This document shows, one piece after another, positions 48,050-59,055 of a stretch of DNA of 64,000 bases. Position 1 is the stretch's first letter, and every line of letters begins with the position of its first letter. This stretch comes from Agelaius tricolor (taxonomy: Eukaryota > Chordata > Aves > Passeriformes > Icteridae): the NCBI GenBank assembly GCA_023055355.1, contig JALJCS010000002.1, positions 88,871,001-88,935,000 of the forward strand, read 5' to 3'. Below the pieces are notes generated by a model. It worked only from the letters and a program-made list of their open reading frames with translations. It ran no database searches and was not told where the DNA came from. The position numbers and the translations under genes are program-made.

Positions 48050-48317
48050 AGAAAAGTCTCAGGTGACAATGCCAGATTTTAGGGCAGACAATAAGGGATC
48101 ACACATGGAAAGAATTATGCATTTTCTCTCTGTGCCAAGGACCTCTTGGCCTGAGCTGGCAGGCACAGTGTTACCCTTCCAGAGCCCTCCCAAAACATGT
48201 GCAGGGCCCTGCAGGCAGGACACAGCAAATCCCTTCCCATCATACCCAACAACACAAGCTGCTCCCAGGGGCTCCTGAAGAAAACAACTCTGCTCTCTTT
48301 TCCAGATGCTTGGAAGT
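48050..48317. other. Spacer between LTRs Y2 and X2
   Basis: 268 bp of unrecognised DNA, not visibly homologous to the spacer in the opposite arm. Confidence 0.45.
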
Positions 48318-48748
48318 TGTGAGAAATGACTGCTCACTTTTTAAAATTTCTGCAGGTTTATTAAACCAAATAAACCCTTGTTAAATAAGGAAAAATTACA
48401 GTGCTGGGAGCCCTCTACTGTGATTAACAGCCACATGCTCATCTTTAAAATGGATGCTCCACCTTTTATACTTCTACTTCCTCCTAAAGTCTTGTCAGCC
48501 AACTCCTTCCTTGCCATGCAGTGATGGAGATCACTTCTTTACACCTTGATTGGAGGTCAGGTGTTGCCATAGTAACAAGCCAACCCTCCCCAAATGCCCT
48601 GACTACCAAGGCCATCCTGTGATAAGGATGCAGGGACATTTACAGTAACATAACAGTAACATCTACAAAAACTTCTCTTAACATCCATATAATGCTCACC
48701 CCTTAATTGTGAGAGCCAACCATTCTCATGACTCATTACTCTATAACA
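48318..48748 (-). mobile_element. Solo LTR, family X (copy 2, reverse)
   Basis: The reverse-oriented counterpart of the LTR at 43810-44352. The plus-strand text runs from TGTGAGAAATGAC to CTATAACA, the complement of the family X ends. It is 431 bp, about 110 bp shorter than copy 1, so internal sequence was lost. The TSD is an exact 5 bp, GAAGT at 48313-48317 and 48749-48753. This proves an independent insertion. Confidence 0.88.
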
Positions 48749-51705
48749 GAAGTGGTGGGGGTGTTTTTGACAGGCACAAGAAAACCTCTTGGAGCTCCCT
48801 CTGACTCTGCCAGCAGCAGGGCAGAGCACACCCGATGTGTTCAGCCAAAATCTCCCTGTGCACTCAATGTGCAGTGCCCCTCACAGAGCAGCCAAGCATC
48901 TGTGTGAGTGGCTGGTCCCAGGAAAGGGCTGGTCCCTAAAGTTCCCTAATTTCCAGCTCTTTGATCTTCCCAGGTGCAGGGAGGCAGACAAGTGCAAAAC
49001 AAGGATGAAGCCATAGGCAGAGCTGCCAAAGCCAGTCCTTTGTCTCCACCTCTGTGCCCTCAGAGGAGGCTGCAGTGGGGCATTCCCAGCATTCAGCCAG
49101 CACCCTCAGCAAAGGTTCACTGCACACTGCTGTTACAAACACAGAGGACAAAATATTACCCAAACATCCTTTTCTCCATGGGGACCTGAATGCTGCTCCC
49201 TTTATCCTTCCCTGCTGCAGCCCTGTTACCAATTGCAGTCATTAAAGAACAGCTGGCACTGTTGGAGTAGAGAGCTCTCTCCAAAGCCCACAGAAGCTGA
49301 TGAAAAAGAATATTTCCTTTCTTCCACTGGATTTTGGATCAGATTCAGAGAGACCTTATGGTTTAGAAAGCAGGGGGTTGTTATTTTTTTCCCCCATCCC
49401 TATCTTACTTTTCCATCTCATGTTTGTGACTAGGGACCATTTCTTTTTCCAATCTATACAGCCAGTGTCAGCAGGTTGGGCCTGCTTGACCCCCTCCCCT
49501 CCATTTTTAGAGGAGATTTTAATTAAAAAACTCCACAGCAGGGCTGAAACTACCAGAAACTAGAAAGGAAGAAAGAATGAGGCAGAACAGCAAACAGCAG
49601 CAGACTTTCAATGTCCTTTGCTCGTGCTGTTTTTTTCACATTTAAGTCTTTCATGGCTGTTCCATGCATTGCTTAAAGCTCAATTTGTCTTGCACACAGA
49701 TCTTACTGAAAGGTAATAAGCAAGTCCTAGCTAGAGAGTCAATTAACATGTAATCTTTGACATTTTGTATCAGCAGCAGCTGCCAAATGAGTTTTTTTCT
49801 TTATACAGAATGAAATCTATTGCTTTAGTGCTTGAAATTTTGATTTATGTTACATTTTTTCCATATTCACTTAGGATGCTCTTTTCCAGTCCCATGGTGG
49901 GGAAGAGCACTGAGTTTTACCTCCAAAATTATCAACAAAACTCTTCTTGAGCTCAGGGAGTAACAAATTAATCCAGCAATTACTGTGTGGGGAGATTGAA
50001 ATTTTCTTTCTTTTCACCTTGTCCTTTTGGGGCCAAATTTTCAAATTCACACCTGTAAGGCTCTGACAAGTGAAGAGGTGACATGTTTGCATGGCCACAG
50101 CAGCTGCTGACACTGCCTTCCATCAAACTGCTCCTTCTCCTACTGTACAAACAGCTCAGCTGCTCCTGAAACAAGTCCTGAACCCACTCCAGGGCAGAAA
50201 CTTGATCTGAGATTACCTGGTGTGGTCAGAATGCAGATCAGGAGAAGTTCAGCAGCTGTTGCTTCACAAGACAAAAACCACCAGGGGAGAGTGAAAGGTT
50301 GGGCAGCAGAAGCCTGTCCTCACTTTCCTTCCCAAGTCACCAAGACACCAGGCCCTTTATTTGCAGCTCATTAACACCTGGAGCAGCTCTGGCAGAAAAC
50401 ACGACAGGTGAGAAAACATGACCATGCTTTATTGGACCATGCAGGTACCTCAGAATTCAACTTGCATTCTGGTTGGACAGGGACTGCAATTTCTCAGATA
50501 ACTGTGAAAGATTCCAGCTGAGGTTTCAATTGGTACAGCTACAGAAATATTTAATAATGGTAATTATATTACTATCACTGCTCTGTAATTTCATAATGTG
50601 TAATAAAATGGTGCCTGTTAGTTTAAAATATGCACGTAACTAAATGTAGCAGCTGCAATAAGCTCCATCTTGTTCACCTGTCTGTATCACTGTTGAATCC
50701 CCACCAGTCACAACATGTCTGAGATTCCACATCACTTCCAAAAAGCTGTAATTATCTGTCTTTGAAAGACTAACAAGTAAGCAGGATTATATAAAAGGAT
50801 TAAGCACACACATAAAAATAACACACTAGAAACTGTAGGTGGACTAATCTCTGAATCACCTGAGAAAGCTGAAATTTCCCTCTTTTATAGAGCTGCATGT
50901 TTTCTACATCTTGTTTAGCTCTGCAGAATGATTGAAATAAACTGTCACCTGTGCCCAGCAGAAAGGCTGCAAGAATGTTGTCACCAGAGCTCCAGTTCTG
51001 GGCCACTTGCCTGAAACTATCACAGCCCTGCAAGAGGCCCTGCCCATCTGAAGGTCATGCAAACATGGGTAGGTTTCACATCAAGGGATGGATACCTCCA
51101 CTGTTTTCTCTTAACACTTGTGAAAACCAGAACAAATAATAGCAACTCTCAGAAAGAGTGATTATCATTGTGTTAATGATGGTCACAGGAGAAAGGCTCC
51201 AGCTCAATGAGCTCATACGTGGAAACAAATATTGCAAAAAAAATTAAAAATAGGAATAAATGGGGGAATCTGAAACCCAAAACCACAAGGAAGTGATTCA
51301 CTGCAGTGCTGTGTGGACTGTGCAATCCTAAAGCAGAGTGGAGTTCAAGCCTGTAAAGAGAGGTTTCCAGCCTGTAAGGAGAGATTTCTGCCACATGAAT
51401 ATGTCTGGTGCATCCCCAGCAGAAGGGGCTGTGCCCACTGAACCTGCTGCCCTCCCGTCAGCAGAACGGCTCCACCTCAGGTTCACTTCACAAGATGGTC
51501 AATTAAATCAAGCTGATGAAGCAGACAAATCCAGCCAAAGGACAAATTAAGCTGCACAGAATGTCTCGTTGCCAAGGCAGAAATGTAACACAGGGAACAG
51601 ATGCAGAGGCTGCTGGACTCCCCACCAGGAATTAATGGCAACATGTTCTCCATGCTGAAAGGAAAGCCATGCCATGGGATGCATGATCCAGACTCTGAGG
51701 CTGAT
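48749..51705. other. Single-copy non-coding DNA
   Basis: About 3 kb without a recognised repeat or exon. GC-richer from 48.8 to 49.2 kb with overlapping frames of up to 98 codons on both strands; AT-rich afterwards. No domain content. Confidence 0.42.
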
Positions 51706-52437
51706 TGTCTCAGGCTGCAAATGCAAGATGTGGATGCAGGTGTGTATTCTACTGCCATCTGTTAAAGGTGGGGCAGGTATCTTTTGTTAATTGGGCAGTT
51801 TTTCTTTATCTCTTCCACAACCAATCCTCCCTCCAGGAGATCTCTTCTGTTCATGGGCCATTGAGTGTCCCTGCATGGCTGATAAAATTACAGCATCCCA
51901 CTGGGAGATGCTTTGCCCAGGGGGAGGAGCCAAGCATTCCTACCTGGATATAATCTGGGGTTTGGAACACCACAGGCAGCCTTTTCCCACTGCATTCCCA
52001 GAGGAGCAGCTTTCTTCTCCACTGGATTCCCAGAGGAGCAGCTTTCTTCTCCACTGCATTCCCAGAGGATGACCAGGCCCATCCACACCACCACTGCACC
52101 TTCAGAGGAAAACTCCACCCTTCTCCAGGATCCCTGCTCCAACAGAGCCACAGCTGGCACTGCAGGAGGGCTGAGCCACCATGGAATGGGACTGTGCCAC
52201 CACCCTGACCCACAGGGTGTCAGCTCCTATTCTGACTCTGTATTCTGTCAGTGTTGTTTTGTATTACTGCATTTTTATTTTTCCTAATAAAGAACTGTTA
52301 TTCCTACTCCCATATCTTTGCCCGAGAGCCCCTTAATTTCAAAATTATAATAATTCAGAAGGAGGGGGTTTACATTTTCCATTTTAAGAGAGGCTTCTGC
52401 CTTCCTTAGCAGAAACCTGTCTTTTCAAACCAAGACA
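51706..52437 (+). mobile_element. Solo LTR, ERVL-type, with internal tandem repeat
   Basis: A 732-bp LTR running from TGTCTCAGGC to CCAAGACA, with an exact 5-bp TSD, CTGAT at 51701-51705 and 52438-52442. A 5-bp TSD fits class III (ERVL-like) elements. A TATA-like GGATATAATC lies near 51946 and AATAAA at 52286-52291. The sequence matches my memory of a common passerine LTR. It contains almost three copies of a 32-bp tandem unit. Frames of 90-124 codons on both strands here are by-products. Confidence 0.9.
51983..52069 (+). repeat. 32-bp tandem repeat inside the LTR
   Basis: ATTCCCAGAGG recurs at 51994, 52026 and 52058, a 32-bp period with about 2.7 units. Tandem units in U3 or R of LTRs often vary in number between copies. 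Confidence 0.9.
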
Positions 52438-53043
52438 CTGATAAAAGCAAAAATGAGAGAGAGAGAGATTATTCAAAGAATGGTCCAGCAGGTAACAGTT
52501 TACTATCTTTTATGAAGAATGGATCAATACAAGAATGTTCCCAATGAGAGAAGAAATTAATTCCAGTCAGTGTTGCTGTTGTATGAGCAGAAAGGTCACT
52601 GAGGGTCCGGAGCAGAAGCTGAACAGATTTAAGATTGTATTACACAGTGTTAGATGGAAATGCAGAATAATTATTTTTGCAAGCTTGCAAAGGATTAAAC
52701 TGATTTAAATGGGATGACTCTAGCTGCAGCCCACTCCATCAGCTGTGTGACAGTAATTAATATGCAGATTAGAAAAAAAAGCCCAAACCCCAGACATTTA
52801 CTCTGCACTAAGGAAACAGCCTTCCTTCAAAATGTCAGTGACATCTCAGGCTTTACCACAACAGTGGTCAGATGTTTTCCAATGCACAAAGATATTAATG
52901 TACAGATGAATTAATTTTCCAGGCTTTTTTTTTTTAATGCCAAACAACTTAATTTGGGAACTGAAGTTCTAGTTTCAGACTACAAATTTTAAAAGTATTT
53001 AGGAAAACAATACTGAATTTACTTACAACCATACATAGTAAGG
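52438..53043. other. Single-copy AT-rich DNA
   Basis: No recognised content apart from a (GA)-rich run at 52455-52468 and a T-run near 52925. Confidence 0.45.
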
Positions 53044-53504
53044 TTCATAGAATCATAGATGGGTTTGGGTTTGGAAGTGACCCTAAAGATCATCCAGTTC
53101 CAATGCTCCTGCCATGGCCAGGGACACCTTCCAGTATCCCAGGTTACTCAGAGCCCCCATCCAGCCCTTGAACACATCCAGGGATGGGGCAGCCACAGCT
53201 TCTCTGGGAAGCCTGTGCCAGGGCCTCACCACCCTCACAGGGAAGAATTTTTTCCTAGCATCCAATAAAAACCCCTCACCTCTCAGCTCAAGGGTATTCT
53301 CCCTTGTCCTGTCACCCCATAATTTTTAAAAAGTCCCTCTCCAGCTTTCTTGTACCACCTTTGGGAACCTGAACATGCTATAAGGTCTCCACAGAGCCTT
53401 CTCTTTAGCAGGCTGAACAATCTCAATCCTCTGAGCCTGTCTTCATAGAAAAGGTGCTCCAGCCCACTGATCATCTCTGTGGACTTGCTCCAACAGGTCC
53501 ATGA
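53044..53504 (-). mobile_element. CR1 LINE, 5'-truncated copy
   Basis: Reverse-oriented CR1 3' end. It begins with TTCATAGAATCATAGATGGG and contains the complement of the 3' UTR and ORF2 tail. Minus-strand frames give the well-known CR1 tail motifs RKKFFPVRVVRPWHRLPRE, APSLDVFKGW, NLGYWKVSL and EHLFYEDRLRGL, split between different phases, so it is a pseudogene. It is shorter than the copy at 17.9 kb and begins 180 bp before a family K LTR. Confidence 0.93.
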
Positions 53505-53682
53505 ATGACAAAGGATGGCAGGAATGACTCAGCAGGATTGTGACTCCCTTTGCACTCAGCAGACAATTCTGTCATAGACAGCCTCACGAGTTTTGTGTAG
53601 CCAGATGTAAGGGAGAGCTGCAGCTAGGGAGAAATGCTTTATTAGTGGCTGTGTGTTTCTGCTAGGATCAGCTACATATTAC

Positions 53683-54099
53683 TGTCATTGTCATATTTCC
53701 TGAAAAATCTCTTTGCCTAGGATTTTCTCCTGGGAAGCTGAGAAGCCTCAGAGAAAAATGGAAACAATAATTATCTTGTTTGCTTCTTCTGTGTTTTGCT
53801 GCTTTGGAATGTGGTTTGGACATTGTTTACCAACAGGTGGTTGTTTGATTGGTTTCATGTGAATTGTTTTGACTTAATGACCAATCAGGGTCAGGATGTG
53901 TCAGGACTCAGGGAGGAGTCACGAGTTTTCTTTAGTATCATTTAGCCTTCTGTCTGAATCCTTTCTCTATTCTTTAGTATAGTTTAGTATAGTATTCTTT
54001 AATATAATATAGATAATAAAATAATAACTTAGCCTTCTAAGAACATGGAGTCAGATTCATCATTTCCTCCCTATGACGGGGGTCTCAGAAAATGCCACA
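53683..54099 (+). mobile_element. Solo LTR, family K subtype B (copy 4)
   Basis: A 417-bp LTR from TGTCATTGTC to TGCCACA with subtype B variants (TTGTTTGATTGGTTTCATG), as in the copy at 30106. The TSD is an exact 6 bp, TATTAC at 53677-53682 and 54100-54105. CCAAT (GACCAATCAG) and a polyadenylation-region remnant (AATAATATAGATAATAAAAT) are present. It is a solo LTR without internal genes. Confidence 0.93.
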
Positions 54100-54118
54100 T
54101 ATTACAGGTGAAACTTTT

Positions 54119-54134
54119 AAACTTTTAAAAGTTT
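54119..54134. repeat. 16-bp perfect palindrome
   Basis: AAACTTTTAAAAGTTT reads the same on both strands, 20 bp after the LTR. Preceded by another AAACTTTTAA. AT-rich simple palindrome. Confidence 0.85.
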
Positions 54135-56208
54135 TACAACTCCTGTATGTGCCTCTTTCTCTGGACTGACTTCTTCAACACTCCCCTCCTGCATGCAACA
54201 ACTCCAAGGTCTCTTGGCTCAGACACACCACAGCAGGCTGGGACCTTTGTGGCCATTACCTGCCTGCCCCAAGAGCTGCTGCAATGCTTTGGTTTGTGCA
54301 AATCAAACTTGACCTTTGGATGTTTTGGATTGGTGGTGCAGCTCTTCAGCAAGTCCTGAGCAGCTCTTGTGCATCTGTTTTCACAGCAGCTGCATCTCCT
54401 GTTCCAGATATTGCAAGAGTTCCCCAGGAGCTCTTGTCAGGAGTGCTCCCCACCCAGCTCCCATCTCCATCCACATCCAGCTGGATGCTCATTTAGTGGC
54501 AATGAACTCCCAGCCATTGGCTGAGGAGAATTAGCTCTGTTGTTTGTCTGCTGATGCTTTATAATCTCTACATAGGCACAGCTAATTTTGTTTTTAACCA
54601 TACTTGCTGTTTCTCTCAATCTCAAAGCCTCCTGAGAAGTGGTATAATCCCATTGGTTCCCATTTCCATGACACATGCTCCCAAGCACATTCAATTACTG
54701 CGTGCATAATTGCCAGCTCACATAGGCTTAGTCATTAGTGTCTAAATCAGGTATTTAACTAACCCTTCTAAATCACTGGGAGGGTGATTTAAACCAAATT
54801 CATATACCCTTGTGGTGTCAGGCTCAGTGAAATGGTTTGGGTTTGCAGTAAATCACACTTTTTTGCAGTATCTCAGCCTCAGTGCCTTCTGTTTCATAGG
54901 CAGGATCTAGACCAAGAAAAACACTCTAATACACAGAATTCTGTTACATTCTGAGAATAGGGAAAGGCAAACTGCCTTGAACAGCAGTAGAAAAATGGAG
55001 CAACCAAAGCATTCAGCATAACAAAGGAGCACCAAGGGATCTGAAAGCAGAGCGAGAGAGGCAAGGCATTCTTCTGAATATAGAGCACCAGGGAAAAAGC
55101 ATGAATGTCCAATTCAGATGGATCTGGGCTCAACTGGGAAATATGCAATTAAACAGCAATCTGGCTTCATGTTGAGCTCTGACATGGGACATCCTGACAT
55201 CCAGCCTAGAAACTTTATTGGTGCCTCACAGTATTCAGAGTCCTCAAGTCTTTGTGAACCAGCATAAGCATAAAGTACCAACTCTAACAGCTGGTGAAGA
55301 AGGGTGGGGAAAAAGGGAAGAAAGTCAAAACCACAGTTTGTAGCCTAAGACAAACACTTTCTCTGCTTTTAGGTGTGGCCAGGAGGAAAGAAGTCCCTGT
55401 GGCTTCCCTATTAGAAAATTATAAATATAGAATTTTGCTGATAAACACATTACTATTGTTAATTCAAGACAGACTTCTAGTTTGCAACACTACCAAATCA
55501 GAGTTTTCAAGAATATCCCTTGTGCATGGTTTTGAAAGCTGTGTTTATGCTTGACCTGGTTTCACACTGATCCCTTCCAAAGCATCTACAAAGTCTCCCA
55601 CTGGGGGCTGGACAGTATTTATATGACAAGACACCTAAAATCAGAGTATCTACAATTCAAAGCTGGTCCCATGCAGAACCCTATGCTGAAAATACCAACC
55701 AAAACCATAACTGCTTGAAAAACAGCATAATGAAATCATGCTGCCATCACTCAGGCAATGTCTGTCCCTTTGGGCTTCCACTCATCTGCCAAGGAAATAT
55801 CAGTTTCTAGAATTTCTGAAACTTTTTTTTCAAGAAGAAAGACAACACGAAGCTACCCAGCTCCTCTTGGCCCTGCCACAGATTTACAGCTACCCTCTAC
55901 TCTAATTCTCCATTTACACACATGAAAAAGCCCCTGTATTTTAAGAATTTATATCAATCCCGTCTGCTTGGAGGTGAAAGAGATTAATACCTTCAGGGTA
56001 AGGATTTTTGTTGAGATTTTACAGTACCTACTACAACCACTGACTAAATTTTGAATTCTATTACATACAAATAGTAAAGTAAAAAGGCCAGAATAAGACA
56101 TAGTAAAATATTTTTTATAAATATTTGTCATAATTTCTGTTACACTTGGCTTTCTTCTGTAACAGTTTTTAAGGTGATGATTAAAAAAACCATACCAAAC
56201 CAATCAAC
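54135..56208. other. Single-copy non-coding DNA
   Basis: No repeat family or exon is recognised in about 2 kb. Frames are at most 86 codons. Confidence 0.45.
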
Positions 56209-56253
56209 CAAAAAACCAAACAAAACCAAAACAAAACAAAAAAACCCAAACCA
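56209..56253. repeat. A-rich (CAAAA)n-like simple sequence
   Basis: AACCAAAC, CAAAACC and ACAAAAC units alternate with short A-runs over about 45 bp. It is low complexity and may be a decayed poly-A or slippage tract. Confidence 0.8.
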
Positions 56254-56566
56254 AATCAATGAGAAACCCCACAAAACCTTAAACCCTTAATAAGCTTTAC
56301 TCATAGTGCATTCTCCATCCTCCTTAGAATAAAATACCATCCATGGATTGGATTCCATGCTGAGTGCCTGTTTTAAGTAAGACTAAAGTAGTATTAGGTT
56401 CACTCAAATGTAACAGAAACTTTACACATAAAGTCTAAGGTTTACTTGCTTCCCTTGTTCTCTTCACTTCAGATAAGTGTGAGAGTCTGTCTGAAATATC
56501 TTTCATTTTTGCCTCACGATTGCCATGAAGAGAGACCACCAAAAAATTAAAAACTGCTGAACCAGT

Positions 56567-56580
56567 GGGGGGGGGGGGGG
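56567..56580 (+). repeat. Run of 14 G
   Basis: An uninterrupted mononucleotide G14, rare in this window. It directly precedes the AAATCA flank of the next LTR and is a likely sequencing and slippage hot spot. Confidence 0.9.
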
Positions 56581-56586
56581 AAATCA

Positions 56587-57323
56587 TGTGCCTCCTAGCT
56601 CACTGTTTCCACAGGTGTTGTTTGCTATACACGGCACTGAACTCGAAGGGACACCCTGCCCTTTTCTGAACAATGGTCCTGGAATTTCTCCCCACCTCCT
56701 GGCCTGGCTGGTTTGAGCTTTGGCGTGGTCCCTCTTCCAAGAGAGACCCCCCCACCCGTCCTCAGCCATCGTGGCAGACAAGTAGAGATGTAGGCCTCTT
56801 CATCCAGGAACCGAGACAGGAAACCCCTGTGTGGGAAGGCCCCCTCACCTTCTTCCAGAGAGTGGGACTGAAACCCCCCAGCTCGGGGGAGGAAAGCTGC
56901 CCAGAGCAAGCACAGGTGCGAGCACTGAGCCATGAAAACAATGGCTCTTGCTTGCTGCCTGGCTCGACTTTGTGTACCCCTATTCTTTCCCCCTGAAGAA
57001 CTTTGTTTTGGTTGTGAAATTCATTCCCCTTCCCCCAAGAAAAGATGGTATAACTGGGGCCCAGATCAGCCATGCCTCCGAGACCTCCCCGGACGTGGCC
57101 TGCTGAACTTTGTTGGCTGGACCCCGTAGGATAAAGCCGCACCACGTTTGGTAGCTATAACCCATCTCCCCCCTTTTTTCCTCCCTCTTTTCCTTATCTT
57201 CTCCTTTTTCCTTGGTTCCCTCCACCAGTGCATTTCTGTTGTGGTTATTTCAATAAAACTGCATTTGTTGATTGTTACTGAAAATCCCCTGTGCCTTTGT
57301 TGGTTCTTTGCACCTTGAAATCA
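56587..57323 (+). mobile_element. Probable LTR, GC-rich family
   Basis: A plus-strand block distinctly GC-richer than its flanks, with a C-rich stretch, a TATA-like GATGGTATAACTGG (57043-57056) and AATAAA at 57252-57257 followed by a TTTGTTG-rich region, the usual order of LTR promoter and terminator. GAAATCA occurs immediately before the start (56580-56586) and again at 57317-57323, a candidate TSD. However, the 3' end would then not be CA, so the right boundary may instead lie up to about 57373 (GGATTGTGACAACA). Frames up to 127 codons on both strands are compositional. Confidence 0.6.
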
Positions 57324-57373
57324 CTCCTAGGAACCACCACGTTATCCATTCACTAGGATGGATTGTGACAACA

Positions 57374-58105
57374 AGGCTGTGGAAAGGCTCTGTAGTTAAG
57401 AGCACCACATGGAAAGCTGGAAGTTCTGGTGCAGCTTCAGGTAAAGTAAAATAAAAATATCATTAGACTAATCCCCAAAAAATGGAACATAATCATTGTG
57501 GCAGTCCCTTTATTTTCTGCTAAGTTACATAGAAATTTAAATTTTCTGTAAGCTTGTTGGTTTGGTTATTCTTTTTAATTCTGACCCAGGAAAATTAAAG
57601 CATGAGAGTGGCTGAAGTACACCATCTACAGCTTTGTCCATGTTTTCAGTTTAAACATACCTTAAGAGGCAGAGAGAGAGCTACAGTGGGCCACATTTCT
57701 AATGCAGGTGCATTATGTTAGCAAAGACCTTTTGCCAGAAAAAAATAATCTAGTCAGGTAAGTGGGAAAAGAATTTACTCTAAATAAATATATTCAAGTA
57801 GTAGAAAATTAAAACATATAATCAGGATAGTCCCAGCATTAGCCATACCAGTGTAAGGAGTTCTATCCTGTCACTGTTGTGCTCTTTTCCAAAGCCATAA
57901 ATTCCATATTGGTTGATATCACTGAAAATATATCTGAAGATATCCCCAAAATACTCATGACCAGCTGGCTCCTTGAGTTTTCCCAGGATCTCTGGGAGCA
58001 GAAGGCTCAGGTGAAACTCCCCAGTGTGCTTCAAGGGAAGTGTAAGGGGTTAAGTTAATGCCCCAGTTCCCTTGGGATATATCAGGAAGCTCCTACATGA
58101 CCTCT
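57374..58105. other. Single-copy AT-rich DNA between LTRs
   Basis: No recognised content; frames are at most 70 codons. Confidence 0.45.
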
Positions 58106-59055
58106 TGTTCTGGTTTGACCCTGGCTGGACACCAGGTGATCCGCAAAGCTGTTCTGTCACTTCCCTTCCTAGCTGGACAGGGTAGAGAAAATGTAACAAA
58201 AGGGTCACTGAGTTGAAATAAGGGCAGGGAGAGATCAGTCACCACTTACTGTCACAGGTAAAACAAACCACACTTGGGGAAATTAATTGGATTTATTACT
58301 AAGGGTAGTGAGAAGTAAAACAAAACACCTTTGCCCTCATGTCTCCTCCTTGCTGGGTTCTCCCTCCTCCCCCTCAGGATGCAGGGGGATGGAAATGGGG
58401 GCTGAGGGGGGAATGGCAGCTGAGGTCAGTTCATCACACGTTGTTTTGTCTCTGCTGCTGCTTCCTTCTCCAGCTCAGCTCCAGCACAGGGTCCCTCCCA
58501 TGGGAAAGTCCTCCATGGACTTCTCCAGCCCTGGTCCCACCCATGGACTGCAGCTCTGCCCAGACTGCTCCAGCCTGGGCTCCTCTCTCCACAGGGACAC
58601 AGCTCTGGCCAGGATCCCCTAGGCAAGGGCTTCCCATGGGATCACAGCCTGCTTTGGGCATCTCCCTGCTCTGGTGTGGGCTGCATCCCTATGGACCTCC
58701 CAGGGCTGCACCATGGGAATCTCAGCTCTGGCACTTGCAGCACCTCCTCCCCTTCCTTCTTCACTGACCTTGGTGGCTGCAGAGAGGTTTCTCTTACATT
58801 TTCTCACTCTGCTGCAATTCCTTCTGCACAATAGTTTCTCCTTTATTAAATATATTATCCCAGAAAAACAATTCTTTCCCCTCATTAAATATGTTATCCC
58901 AGAGGAGTTACAACCCTCGCTGATGGTGGCAGGTCTGTCTTGGAGCTGGCTGGCACTGGCTCTGCCAGATATGGGGAGAAGTTTCTGGCAGCTTCTCACA
59001 GAAGCCAAATTGTCACTCCCTTGCTACCAAAACCTGGCCAAGCAGCCCCAGCACA
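58106..59055 (-). mobile_element. ERVL-type LTR, reverse orientation
   Basis: The plus-strand text opens with TGTTCTGGTTTGACCCTGGC and GGACACCAGGTG, continues through CAGTTCATCACACGTTGT, repeated CTGCTCCAGC-type units and TTATCCCAGAGGAGTTACAA, and closes with GCTACCAAAACC. This is the complement of a widespread avian ERVL-like LTR. Minus-strand AATAAA lies at 58297-58292. It is nearly full length for the family (about 950 bp). Flanks CCTCT and CCCAT (or CACCC) do not form a clear TSD. The 111-142 codon frames inside are by-products of the GC-rich repeats. Confidence 0.88.

Noticed and set aside
43810..48748. One large inverted segmental duplication
   Set aside because: Spacers between the LTRs do not look alike, and both family X copies have their own TSDs, so independent insertions explain it better.
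51851..52287. Overlapping 90-124 codon frames on both strands
   Set aside because: Created by the 32-bp tandem repeat and GC-richer LTR sequence; no protein similarity.
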